A DNA stretch of 64,000 nt, taken from Vicugna pacos. Lineage: Eukaryota; Chordata; Mammalia; Artiodactyla; Camelidae. The stretch covers positions 61,139,501-61,203,500 of the forward strand of contig NC_132991.1 of NCBI RefSeq assembly GCF_048564905.1, written 5' to 3'. The translations under genes were made by a program, and so were the position numbers. This document shows, piece by piece, positions 35,997 through 47,429 of the stretch (positions are counted from its first letter, which is position 1; every line of letters starts with the position of its first letter). Below the pieces are notes generated by a model. The model saw only the letters and a list, made by a program, of their open reading frames with translations. It was not told where the DNA came from and ran no database searches.

Positions 35997-36142
35997 GGGG
36001 GAGGGTACAGCTCAGTGGTAGAGTGCATTCCTAGCATGCACAAGATCCTGGGTTTAAGACCAAGTACCTCCACTTAATAAATAGATGAATAAATCTAATT
36101 TCCTCCCCACCAAAGAAAATATAAAATAAATACATAAAAATT
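35997..36142 (+). mobile_element. camelid tRNA-derived SINE (Vic-type)
   Basis: The head GGGGGAGGGTACAGCTCAGT with GGTAGAGTGC, then CATGCACAAGATCCTGGGTT, then AAGTACCTCCACTTAATAAA is the camelid Vic-type SINE. The internal RNA polymerase III A box (TAGCTCAGTGG-like) is well kept, while the B box (GGGTTTAAGAC) is degraded. The body ends in an A/T-rich AAATAAATACATAAA tail. Flanks AAGGTCATTGT (35986-35996) and AAAGTCATTAT (36143-36153) agree at nine of eleven bases and are its target-site duplication. It landed in the A-rich end of the L1 just upstream. This is the main lineage marker in the window. Confidence 0.92.
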
Positions 36143-36239
36143 AAAGTCATTATGTACTCTAATGGCTAGTATTGTTTTAAGTAGTTAAATACTTATTGTA
36201 ATGCCTACTGTCTGCCAAAGAATAATTATTATAATAAAT

Positions 36240-36346
36240 ATAGATATAATATATTTAACTACAACCCCCAGATCCTTAGATATTAAGGATGCCTGACGGA
36301 TACTCGATTTTGGGCTGCTGATCATCACCTCCGTCTTCATTTGGTA
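36240..36346 (+). repeat. inverted duplication, left arm (107 bp)
   Basis: The reverse complement of this segment matches 38355-38461 base for base with no gap and one difference (position 36323 region: CTGATCATC here, reverse partner GATGATTAG). It contains the hairpin word ATCCTTAGATATTAAGGAT. At both ends the match stops abruptly with no shared extension, no poly(A) and no target duplication. It is unlikely to be a retroposon. The left arm has no recognisable continuation in its flanks, so it is probably the derived copy. Confidence 0.93.
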
Positions 36347-36429
36347 CTAGCCTGCTTTTTAAAAAAAGAATTTTCAAATGAAATTGCATTATGTTAGGAA
36401 GAGTCAGCTTGAGCAGCATGTGTGAACTT

Positions 36430-37175
36430 TGCATGTGTTTCTACATTCTAACCACCATCCCTACATTACTCTCCATTGTCACTTCTGTCACCCTGGCCAT
36501 ATTCTTATTGGTCCATAGCAACAGCCTCCTCATTGATGTCTTTCCTTTCAGTTCAGCCTTCCAATCCAGTCTACATCCTGCTGCTAAACTCAGCTTTCTT
36601 AAGCAGTGTTTTAGCCATTTCATTTTATGCCTCTGTTAATAACCCCTCAATTGTCCCCATTTCCTGTTGTATTAAGGATACAATTCTAAGTGCTGTAAAG
36701 CTTTCCATCTTCTGATCCCAAATCCTGTTCTGCCTCTTCTAATGGTATTTCTGAGTATAGAGCCTCTGCTGTGTCCTAAAGTTGGCACACTGACCTTTTA
36801 AAAACAAATTTCCAACATTGTAGAAGGATATTACACGTAAAAATTCAGATTTCCAGCCCTCGTATAAAATTAGGTGATCAGACTTGAGCCTGGAGCCAAC
36901 GTCATTCAAGGCCCATGCTGTTGATAAATATTGCTCTCTTTGCCTTCAGCAGATGGACTTGCTTCCTCCTTTGATCTCTTACTGGAAAGTTATTAATATC
37001 TCCCTCATGGCACTTTTCATGGTCTGTCTTTAGGTAGCCACTTAACTTATCTTACTAGTGGATTGTAATCTTGTTTGGGAATGGAAGCTAGGTTATATTT
37101 TTCAGTGTTTACCTTACAGCACTGTGAACGCCAATTTTGCTCATAGAATGTGTTAAAAAATACTTATTGGATACT
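36430..37175 (+). mobile_element. L2 LINE relic, in two parts
   Basis: The first part, about 36430-36785, follows L2 ORF2: CTGCTGCTAAACTCAGCTTT ('cactgctgccagactgatctt'), then TAACCCCTCAATTGTCCCCA ('aacccttcaatggcttccca'), then GTATTAAGGATACAATTCTA ('tacaggataaagtccaaact'). The second part, about 36900-37175, is the L2 3' region: CTCATGGCACTTTTCATGGT and CTAGTGGATTGTAATCTTGT. The 36790-36900 bases between them look unrelated, perhaps another small insertion. Lies wholly between the two inverted arms. Confidence 0.75.
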
Positions 37176-38354
37176 GTTGTCTCTGGGGTCCTGGCAAACT
37201 CAGTTTGCAATAATGATTGTTGAATATTTAATCTCATTCCATGTCCTGTGTTCAGCAAAACTACAGAACATCCAAACAGTAGTGCCTCTTATTTCCTTTG
37301 CAGTTTGATGGTATAGATTGTGGACTTCAGAAAAGATATGTTTTTTAAGTCCTCTGAGTCCCAAAAACATAGTTCAATGACTGCCACCCAGATGATGGAT
37401 TATTTATGATATTGTCATGGTCAAATGTGATAATTAAATAAATATTTTTATGGGGAAAAATAGAAGTTAGGAAGAAGAACTTGTATTTGTAGAAGGACCT
37501 TTGTGAGACAAATACATGGAACACTTGGGGTTTGCTAGTACTTAGAGTATTGTTTGGCAAATAGTACAACAATAACCATTTAAAATATATAAAATGATGT
37601 GATAAAAGTTAGCAGTGCTATGTTAAAGACAGATTTAGGATCTTGGGAAAAATACCAAAGACTTTTTTATTCTGTGGAATTTGAAGACATTAAAATGAAA
37701 TATTCGTACTGGGATTTTGAAATGGATAAGAAAAGAAGCTATTGCTTTATTTTAAGAGGCACAGTATAACAAGAAAATATTACCTTGAACTTGCTGTATG
37801 CTCTTGAAACCTAAATCTATTTCATGGGTTTGAGTAAGAAGGCTGAAGACAATTTCCAACAAGGTACAGGCATAGGAAAGAGAAAGAAATGGAAACAAGT
37901 AAGGAAGTACTTTGACCTTACAAGCTTATGTCTCTGAAATTAAGTTAATTACTGGCATTAACTCTTTCACTCAATCAATCCTGCCTTCATTGTCCTTCCT
38001 TCCTCACTTTCTTGCTTCCTTCCTCAATCTCCCTACATCCCTGAATTATTCCACAAGAGGAGTCTTAAAAGAAAATCACAAAGCATGTTAATTTAGCCTG
38101 ACATCATGTACAAAATCTTCAGGTTGCTGTTTGTGAAAGAGAAGTGGCTTTGATCATCTGACATGTCATTGCTCATATTGTTTTTGTTGAGTCCTTATTA
38201 GGTGTCACATAATGTTCTTTGTACTTTATGTGTGTTAACTGAAAACACTCTTACTTAATTTAGAGGTTGGATGTGCATGCCCTTTTACTTATGCTCTCAA
38301 CAAGCCTGCAAAAGTTGGCAGAAAGGAAATTTCCCAAAAGACATTATGGATTGT
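37176..38354. other. unannotated stretch between the inverted arms
   Basis: No gene and no nameable repeat, apart from a short pyrimidine-rich run near 37990-38030. Confidence 0.45.
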
Positions 38355-38461
38355 TACCAAATGAAGACGGAGGTGATGATTAGCAGCCCAAAATCGAGTA
38401 TCCGTCAGGCATCCTTAATATCTAAGGATCTGGGGGTTGTAGTTAAATATATTATATCTAT
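38355..38461 (-). repeat. inverted duplication, right arm (107 bp)
   Basis: Inverted partner of 36240-36346, 106 of 107 bases identical. Its last part (GGGGGTTGTAGTTAAATATATTATATCTA, read as two overlapping words) runs on smoothly into TCTGTATAATGGAATTATG beyond 38461. That looks like a decayed old L1-type stretch ('ctggttaaataaattatggtacatctatacaatggaat'). The natural continuation suggests this arm is the original and the left arm the copy. Confidence 0.93.
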
Positions 38462-38705
38462 CTGTATAATGGAATTATGTTGGAAACAATAAAGAAGTAT
38501 TCAGTAACATAGAAAGGTAAGTATTCAGGGGACAGGGTAAAACACAATTTGAGCAATAAGAGCCCATTTAAGTAAATTATATCAACTATGCCAAAATGTT
38601 AACAAAAGTCACCTTTCGGTGATGGAATTAGGGAAATTTTTATTTTATTTCTGTTAAATCTGTATTTCCCATATATTCTGCAACTGGCATTAATTTGTTT
38701 GCCAA
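38462..38705 (+). mobile_element. probable ancient L1-type 3'-end fragment
   Basis: TCTGTATAATGGAATTATG, then a segment with AATAAAGAAGTATTCAGTAA, then CCAAAATGTTAACAAAAGTC and AGGGAAATTTTTATTTTATT resemble a common old L1-associated 3' stretch. The family assignment is from memory. It probably begins inside the right inverted arm. Confidence 0.4.
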
Positions 38706-39572
38706 AAATTAAAATTTTAAAACAATTAAAATACTGCATATGTAATTCACTCTTATTATGTGCCTTTGTCTCCACATGGTAATAACATTTGAATATTTCA
38801 AGCCCCAAATACTGCTTTTAATCACAGCACATATTTATTTGTGGTTATAAATACTTTAAATTTTTAATTTTTGCTACAAATTCTGAAGTGTTATCACCAC
38901 AGTATTCTCTGTTTCTCTGCTTCTGGGTAGAATGTTGCCCAGATAAGTTTTGGAGTTTATAAAATATAGAAAACCAAGCATTTTTCCTATCAGTGAGGAG
39001 TAGGTTTATCCTAGCAGAATCCTCTTGTGATTCTGTTATTGGTTAATAATTACATGCATATTAAAATCACAGTAATTAGTCCAAGGTGTCTTAGGTAACT
39101 TTTTACTTTCAACAATGTGTTGTTGCCAAGCTAATAAATACTTGTTGAATTAAATGGATTTCTGAAAGAAATACACATTTTCATAGGTTTCAAGTGCAGA
39201 AGAAACAAGGCTCATCCAACAGGCCATATGGTCCTCTGCATTTCTCAGACTCCCTTTCAGTTGTGTTGTGGCCATGTGACTAGTTCAGACTAATGAGGTA
39301 TGAGCAGAAGTGCCTTGTGTTGCATCTGTGCTGAAATAGTTAAAGCCAGGGTGTTTCCCCCACTGATTTTTTTTTTTCCATCCAAAGAAAGACCATATGA
39401 ACTTTAATTATAATCAGTTTAAAACCAAAAAGGAATCATACTAAACTTCTCAGAGAATTAATACATTTACTGTCTGTATTATTTAATGCAGTAAACATTT
39501 CAGGATCCTCCCTTTCCACACTTAAACTTCTGAATAAGGACTCCATGGATAGGTAATGACAGACCCTGGAGC
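38706..39572. other. unannotated stretch, partly repeat-like
   Basis: No gene. The part at 39235-39330 (GTTGTGGCCATGTGACTAGT, ACTAATGAGGTATGAGCAGA) looks like a dispersed mammalian repeat I cannot name, possibly related to 22655-22730. An L2-end-like word (AATAAATACTTGTTGAATTA) is at 39131-39150. Confidence 0.4.
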
Positions 39573-39828
39573 TCTGGCTCTCTCCGAGGGGTGCCCCCAG
39601 GATCCTTCTCTCTGACGGGTGGTCCTGACATCCTTTACTCTGAGGGTGTTGCAGGTATCCCTTCCTCTGGTAACATGTTCCCAGAATCTCCCTCTCTGAC
39701 TTCATGTTCCCAGCATCCCATTGTGTCTCTCTCTGACTTCATGTTCCCAGCATCCCTCTCTCTTTCTCTGATAAATGTTCCCAAATCATTCTGTCTTACA
39801 TTGTGATCCCAACATCCCTCTCTCCTAG
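39573..39828. repeat. decayed minisatellite, unit about 28 bp
   Basis: About eight or nine units follow each other with the pattern TTCATGTTCCCAGCATCCC plus CTCTCTCTGAC. The best pair is at 39700-39770 (TTCATGTTCCCAGCATCCC twice, 37 bases apart). Outer units are more degraded (GTGCCCCCAGGATCC, GGTCCTGACATCC, GTGATCCCAACATCCC). Open frames on both strands through it show the period as repeated peptides, but these are by-products of the tandem repeat. Confidence 0.85.
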
Positions 39829-40334
39829 CAACTTTACTTAAGTAAGAAATAAAACTTATATATAAGGACACTAAGATTTCAGAATTTATTGTTACTATAG
39901 CACAACATAGACTATCTGGATGAATAGCCTATTTTTAATCTAAAATAAGAAATAGACATGTTTCAATACAAATTATTATTAAGTGTATATTTAATGTTTT
40001 ATGTAATGACCAAGGCTGAGGAGTGGGAGTGAGAGAGAGAGAGAGATCAAGGACAAGCAGAGAAAGTCAGAGAGCTAGGGAAGGAAGGCTGAGATTAACA
40101 CCACAAAATCTCAAAGCCAATCCTCTATTTTCCTTCCTGTTGATGAATTTTCTTCCATTCTGCAGCTAGCCCTCACAGAATCTTCAGGTCCTTAAGCATT
40201 TATTCATTTAAAAATTTAAAATATTTTAAAATATATAAAATGTAAAATGAAAATTGCCCAAGCATCCTACTCAAAAAAATCAATCTTATTTCTTTGTAAG
40301 AGAAATACATATTTGAAAGATTTTAATGTTTTAT
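39829..40334. other. unannotated stretch
   Basis: No gene. A short GA-run lies at 40029-40046 and an AT-rich patch at 40205-40250. Confidence 0.45.
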
Positions 40335-41440
40335 ACAGGTAATACTATTTTTCTCAGTTTGACACTGTCTCTTTGACTTTACACATGGGGTCTTTTTTGT
40401 AAAAAGGGCTTAAAGGGCTCATTTTTCCAAATCTGGTCTTCTTCTACTTCATGGTTTCTAGCATAAGTCGTCATGATTAGAGAAGTTTTTCATTCTTAAG
40501 ATCAAATTCTATGTTTATTATATAATTTTTTAAGGTTTATTGCTTTTCACCTTTTAATCCCCCTGGAATTTATTTTTGTGTATGTTGAAAGCTAGGATTG
40601 TAATAAATCTTTTTCTATATAAATATTCAGTGTTCCAATACCATATTTTGAATAATCTGTACTTTCACTATGATTTGAAATGATGCCTTTATCATACATA
40701 TTTGAGTCTATTCTTGACTCCCTCCTATATTTCTTTGATATATTTTTCTGTTCCTGTACTAGTGCTACTTTGTTTTAATAACTGTTTTTTTTAAATAAGA
40801 TGTACTATATTAAGACAAATCTCTTAGTAATGCTTGCCCTTTGTAATTTATGTCTTCGTTACATATTCCAATCTCAAATATTCTTCATATGGATTCTTTC
40901 ACATTGTTTTTTTATTCCCAGATTTCATTTATTGCTTATTCATGGCTACTATGAATAGAGGCTTTATTTTTTATACTTTTTAACTTGTTTTTACTGCTGT
41001 TAAGAAAAGTATATCCTACACACATGCAAAAGTGTGTGTATGCATGTTCTTGACTGATTCTGAACGTCTTAACTAAACTTTTTCACGGCTTCTTAAAACT
41101 CCTCTTCAGTTGATTTTTGTGTTTTCAGAATTTAAAAAAATATACATATGGTAAGCAGTAACAGTTTTTGTCCCATCCTTTATAAAACTTACCTCTTCTA
41201 ATTCTTTTCTTACCATATTGTTTAGAATCTCCAAAATAATTCTGTATATTGTGGTAATATATGTTATCTTTTTCTTATTTCTTTAGTGAGAATGCCTTTA
41301 GTGCCATTATATTAATACTAATACTAAATACCGTTATACCAATAAAATACTAGTATTATGTTTATTCTTATAAAGGAATAATTATTATTAATCATGATAA
41401 GGGAATTTTCCTTTTATTCCTATTTTTCTACAAGCTTAAA
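40335..41440 (-). mobile_element. ancient L1 ORF2 relic (antisense)
   Basis: Reversed L1 ORF2 words occur in order over about 1.1 kb. Examples are TTTAATCCCCCTGGAATTTA ('ttaatccatctggaattga'), GTTCCAATACCATATTTTGA ('ccagcaccatttattga'), TGAGTCTATTCTTGACTCCC ('gggtctatttctggactct'), CCTGTACTAGTGCTACTTTG and TTTAGTGAGAATGCCTTTAG ('ttagtgggaatgcttctag'). Heavily diverged and without any usable frame; the copy is of L1M age. Confidence 0.72.
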
Positions 41441-44400
41441 AAAAAAACAGTAACAGATTTTAATTTTGTATTGCCATCCCAATAATTAAGTGAAAGAAAA
41501 TGCTAGGTTGGAATGGATTGCCAAAAGAAATTTAAAATTTTAAAATGTCCTTTAAAGATTAAACAGAAACATTTAAAGTCTTTAAAAGGTGTTTCTTTTA
41601 AAGACTATCTTACCACTCAGAAAACATGTGGCTGCTCCCAGTTTACCAGGTTACTGCGCAAGGGCTCTCAGTATGCTGGGGATGATGGTTTGCTTTTACC
41701 TAGACAAGAGCTTTTGGAGTTGGAAGGTTTTCTTTGGGGCAATAAAGATCCCTACCTACTGCCCTCTCCTTTCTGTTGAAGACACAGTATTCATTTCTTC
41801 TTTGTAACCAGTTGAATAGCTGTGTAACATTACCTTTCTTGTGGCTTATTTGATGTAGGAGTGAAGCATTAAGGACTTGAAGTCTCATTGTTCAGTGCTA
41901 CTTATTCTCATTAGCAAACAAAAACAAGCCCCAGGGCTTTGGTTGGGGAAGATATATAAATACACGTCTGCTTGTGGCCAGGTATTAGAAGCATCATTTC
42001 TGATATTTCTTAATATCTTACAGTTAAGAATGAAACAAAAAAATCTTAATAGCTCAAGTTTAGAAAAATACTCTTTCACCTTACTTCCCAGATTTTTAAA
42101 GGCCCGTGTTAGACAGTTAGTAGTAGCTGTTTGAGGAGTAAGGGGCCATCTCATATTCATAATACCTACACATTTTAAAATTTATTTTTGCCCTTCAAAG
42201 CTATGTTTTCACACCTAATTCATGTGTATATAGCTTTAGTGAGCAGAAATGCATTTAATAATTTGGTTTGTTATGTTATAAATGCAACGATTTTTATAGG
42301 CTGAACAATGTGCCATTTTACTCACTAATTGTTTCATAGGTATTACTCACTCCAACTAGATTTCCATTTGTAAGCCTAAGACATCATCAGTACTCAAACA
42401 AGGAGATTCTCTGGGACATCCAGGATTTCAGAGCACATATGAATTGCTCAATGACAAGGTTTACAGGTTTTTAAAGATCAACAAGGGGTTTTAGAGATCA
42501 TCTCCATCCTTTCCTGTTGTACATGAGGATGGAAGACTTTACTGACTGTTTTCTAAACAAGAATCATGTTTCAATTGACTTTCCTCAGCCAAATGCTAAT
42601 GTCAATAACTGAAAAGTGCGAAGGATTGTTTTACCCATGTAACACATTATTATGCTGCCAGTGATTTACTGATGGGCAGTATTTCTAGGCACCTGTCCTG
42701 TAAAACTATTGGAAAATTGTTGCTTTTAGATCAAACAGTAATCATTACCAAAGACCTCTCTTTGCTTTTCATGCATAACTTTCTACGACAGTGACCCAGA
42801 AAAGAATTGCTTCACTATTTACTATGCAACATATTTTCTGCACAAACTTAAAAAAAAAAATCTTGCTCCTGTCAATTTGAAAGTTCAATGTACAGAAAGA
42901 TATATTAAGTTCTAAGTTACAAAAAAAGGTATCAGATTAACTTTTTGAGCTATCAGAGAGATTTACTTATAAACTTAAATTGGTATTGTCTAACAGTTTT
43001 TTTTTAGAAATGAAGTTTCTGCCCCTAAAAAATAGAATAACATTTTCCCTTAATCTAAAAAAATCTGCATTTAGAATACTAGATTCATTTTTTTACTCTC
43101 TTGTTACTGCTACTTCTGATTTCTCAATAAACCTGAAATATGAAACACAAGTGGGGAAAAGCAAAGGAAATCATATTCTGGGCTTGTGAATGCAAAATTG
43201 GAAACAAAAATATTTTCTTATCACAATTAAATCTAAATTAGAAGAGATACGTATAAATAAGATTTGACCCCTATACAGATATCTCAGGAAAACAAGGGAA
43301 AGAAAGATAAAATTTGTTAGAAGAATATTATAAAAGCACAAAAATACTAATAGAAGTTGTCTACAATTAACAGATGAAAAAAATCGACAGAGTGAGTGGC
43401 TAACATCACTAAGGCCATTATCACTAGCAATGTTTGCTTGTGTAAGTAGTGCTATATATAAGGTGTTTTCATCTTACAAAGTCTTGCAATCCAGTTGATA
43501 GAGAGACCTTATATATAAATAACACAGAAAAGAACAATTTTCAAGCCAAGCAAATGATCCTGTAGACTTTCTTTTCTAACCTTTGTATTCTCCAACCTAT
43601 ATAAATGTTTTTCTTCTAACGGCAATATGAAACTGTCAGTTGAATTTTGTTGAAGACCTTTTTTTCCTGAACATTGGTGATCAGCTGAGATAAATTCTTT
43701 TCATCTCTCTTTTAAATTTGTGCTTATTTTACAGTGTTGGAAGATATTAAATAATTTCAGAGAAACAGCGTGTTTTTCAAAAAATAAGTTACAACCCAAA
43801 ATACACATACTAAATTGGTTGGATCACAAGGCAGGAAATGCAATGTTTTATACATCTGAATTCTTGAGTATTTAGCTGTGCTTGGTTTTTCTGAGTTGTT
43901 CTGCTCTTGACAGAAACTAAGAAAGCAGCAGGGCTGTTTGAGATAATTACATAGTACACTCAACTCTAATTCATATATAACCATCAAGTTTTTATAGATT
44001 CCTATTTATGATGCTATAAGTTTCTTGCAGGTTTCAGGTTAAATTCCTATCTTTTGGAGATTATAATTCAGTTATAAAAGTTTTCTCCTTGAATGAAACT
44101 TGGTATACAGAATTTTAATTAGAATAAAACATTATTAGAAATTTCTATACATGTCACCTACCTCACATCATTAAACATTATTTTGTAAAACAGTAAAACC
44201 ATCTTTAGAACATATTCAGATGTTGTTATGCTTCTTATTTCCTTGTCATTTATGTACAGATGTGCTCATTTATTTTTTTTAAATCAAGTTTTTGTACCAC
44301 TCAGATTATATTGTAAAATAAATTGTAGTATCTAAACATTGACTTTTGTTTGCAAATACTGAAGTATCAAACTGTAATATATAGCAACGAGAGTTTAGTA

Positions 44401-45702
44401 CATAGTGGAGTGTATGAGAGTAACACCTTTTACATAATCAAATATGTTTTATAACATACATGCACTCTTTAGTTATGTAAATCCATTTATCTGTTGTTAT
44501 AATTCAGTCAGATATTCCTCTTTTTTTTTGCCATACCATTGTTATTATCCACATTTGAGAAAGGAAATACATTTTACCTCAATTTTCAAACATTTTCAAA
44601 AATCAAGCATTTTTGGCCTAGGTATATTTTGCAGGAATATTCAAAAGAAGCAATTTTTAGACCAATGTTTATATTAAATATAAGAATATTTTAAAAGTAA
44701 AAATTAAACCATATATCTAAAGTAATATTTAGTCTCAGTTACAATTTAATGTGTAATTTGTAGGTAATGTGTTCCCTTTTGTATCATGAGAGATTCTTTG
44801 CTTTTCCAGGAGCTGGACTTCTTTTAGGACTTGTACGAAAGTAGGGTTGGATTGGCCATCCTTAATTTTAAACAAGAACTATGGAGAAATCCAAGAAATA
44901 ATTCTGACTAACTTAAATCAAACAACTATAAAACAGACAGAAAACATTGGCTCCCCTATTAGTTGATTTGTTAAAATTGAATGGGCAAGGCATCCTATGT
45001 TTTAAGATTGACAGGAGTTAACAGCTTTTATGAATAACAAATAGCCAGGATTCTGTATAATAATTCTGGATATAAACATTGATAAAACAATGTGAATGCA
45101 ATTGCCTTTACAGCTCATCTCATGAATCCATATTGGCATCTGTTCTGCCCCTCCTCACCAAGTTATGTGCCAACCTCTACTCCCAAATTACTCATGTAGA
45201 CTAGACCAATGATTGCAGTGCAATTAGACTGATGAGAATCAAGAGAATTGCAAAAAAAAATCTGATAACTCCTAACTTGGCTTTATCTGTACAAGAATAA
45301 ATAAAGCTATTGCACATCAAATACAGTATTTTCTTTTACTTCCTGATTTTCTCAGCTAATATTTTAAAAGTTTCTCAGTTTATATTAAAAAAAACTAAAA
45401 TGATACTTAATTTAAAAATAGCATCTTATGTTAAAAACATATTTTCTTGCTGTGAAATTGAATTTGTTGAGTTTTTCATTCTTAGGCGACAGAGTTCCTA
45501 TTTATAAAACCAGAGTCATGAAAAAAAAGGCAAGATGGATATGGTCAATTATTTTACTTTCATACTTCAAAGCATTGAGTACAATGTATTCAATGAATAG
45601 TCTAATCTGCAAAACAGATCTATTTGAAGAAGCAGTGAAGTACAAGAAATAAAAAGAACTCTCTAGAGTTCTGTCTTCTTTTCCTTATAAATTATATCAT
45701 GT
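41441..45702. other. unannotated, mostly unique AT-rich stretch
   Basis: No gene is supported. Overlapping short frames at 41513-42160 on both strands show no domain. No repeat family is named. The block at 42555-42720 is complex and unrepetitive and could be conserved non-coding sequence. Confidence 0.45.
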
Positions 45703-45737
45703 TATGTCATATCATATCATATCATATTATATTATAC
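45703..45737. repeat. (CATAT)n pentanucleotide repeat
   Basis: About six imperfect ATCAT/CATAT units with drift at both ends. Confidence 0.8.
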
Positions 45738-45964
45738 CAATTAATCTCCAGAGGCAGACCATTATAAGGACAGACCACCTCCTGTATTAAGTGGTCTTTT
45801 TTTAAAGGGATGATAAAGATGACAGAATTGAGCTAATCGCTGATCAGATAAATGCTATCTATTTCTTTACAAACCATAGATACAGAATTGGAAAGAGAAA
45901 ATGGACTAGTTTTAATGTGTACTTCTTATGTAATATATGTTATTAAGAAATGCTTCATGAATTT

Positions 45965-46137
45965 TAATTTTAGCTCATTTAATAGTCATAATATTTCTCT
46001 TAGGTAGCAACTATTATCATCCTCAGCTGGAGGTTAGCCAGCAGGTAGGTGTTAGAGCTGGGATCCAAACACAGACAGTAGGGTACCAGAGTCTGTACTC
46101 TTAATCCTTTCACTGTGCTGCCTCTATGCTAATATTA
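45965..46137 (-). mobile_element. MIR SINE (antisense)
   Basis: TATTATCATCCTCAGCTGGA, TAGGTGTTAGAGCTGGGATC and AGAGTCTGTACTCTTAATCC with TTTCACTGTGCTGCC are the reversed MIR core and tRNA-like head. The head is unusually well kept. Confidence 0.85.
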
Positions 46138-47429
46138 GCCTGAAAGGGAAATCAATGACTTTTAAAACTTGCAGCAATGTTTTATAGGTGCGTTAACAAT
46201 TCTCTGGCATTAAACATCAAATTGTTCAGAATGATTTTTTGGTGTGGAGCTAGGAAAGATTATGGAAGGCTTTGCACTTCTCAGTGTTAATGTTTTCTTT
46301 CATTGGCATAAATCTTTTGATAAGCAATATAACATCTTGAGACTTCCTGGAGGCCATTTTTGAATCTAGTTAAAAGACACATGTCACGTTATCCCAACTG
46401 AACCCAATGACAAGATTTTCAAGTCCTTCTATTAGGTATTTGAAGAGAGATTTTATTTTACATAGAATCCTTAAGGTTACCTTTCTTTTTGCAGTGTTAA
46501 TGGCTTTCTATGAAAGAATTGTAAATACAAATTTGTAGAAACATTATGAACATTTTCTACATGATACAAAATAGATATAGTACAATATTGCTTATTAAGG
46601 TTTAACAAATAATGTTACTAGAGTAACTCTTTTTTGAAGATGATGCGTCTAAATTATCATCCTTACTAATATTGAATGCTTTATTCAAGAAATCTCATAT
46701 CAATGAAAATGTACTTTTGGAAAAAGGGCATGAAGTTTTTTTTTCAAAATTAAAAATAATCTGATGTCCTCAGAGAATGTTTATTTACAGCAACTTCATT
46801 TTGAGAAAGACAGGCATTTATAAATCATAGCATCTCTGAACTGAAAAAAAAATTTAGAAATCCAAGTTCTACTATAAACAGTATTTTTTGTTTTTGGCTG
46901 CCTAACATCCATTCTCTCCTCTGCTAATAGTACTCTGGCTTTGTTAGGAAAAATATTCTCTCCAATTTCAATCCTTGTGATTGTGTGGGCTTACTTCAAT
47001 ATGTGACCTGGGATTGGTCCGTCAGAATAATTCTCCTGGCCATGGCTGACTGATTCAAGTCACGTGATTCATACCAGGTCAAGCAGATACAATTTCTGAA
47101 CTGTTGTGAAGTGGCAAAGTGAAGTTCTACCTCAGTGGAAGTGACTGTGAAGATTAGATATTAGCTTTAAACTGTTGCCGGTTTCAGTATGAGAGAGTTT
47201 ATGTGAATGGTAGAGCCAGTACTTCGGAAAGCAGAACCAAAAGTTGAAAAGAAACCAAGTCTGGATAAAGTTGCCTGAGTCCACTGAAAACAGAAGTTCT
47301 AAGATGTTCATTCCTATTTAATGGTATCTGATATCTGATTAAATATTTCAGACTACAGTAGCTTTGGACCTTGTAGGGAAACCAGAGCCATTTTCAGTAT
47401 TAATATGTTTTAGAAATTTTATTATACTG
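46138..47429. other. unannotated stretch, partly repeat-like
   Basis: No gene. The part at 46990-47330 (ACCTGGGATTGGTCCGTCAG and following) has the look of an old interspersed repeat, but I cannot name it. Confidence 0.4.

Noticed and set aside
36240-38461. The inverted arms as terminal inverted repeats of a 2.2-kb DNA transposon
   Set aside because: The arms lack terminal motifs and flanking target duplications. The interior is old L2 and unique sequence with no transposase, and one arm appears to continue into L1-like flank.
38271-38492. 73-codon frame spanning the right inverted arm as a coding exon
   Set aside because: The inverted copy is not open in a matching way, the frame runs into old L1-like DNA and there are no splice signals that make sense of it.
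39573-39828. Possible CRISPR-like array of spaced repeats
   Set aside because: Units are contiguous and degenerate, there are no unique spacers of constant length, and the context is mammalian; it is a minisatellite.
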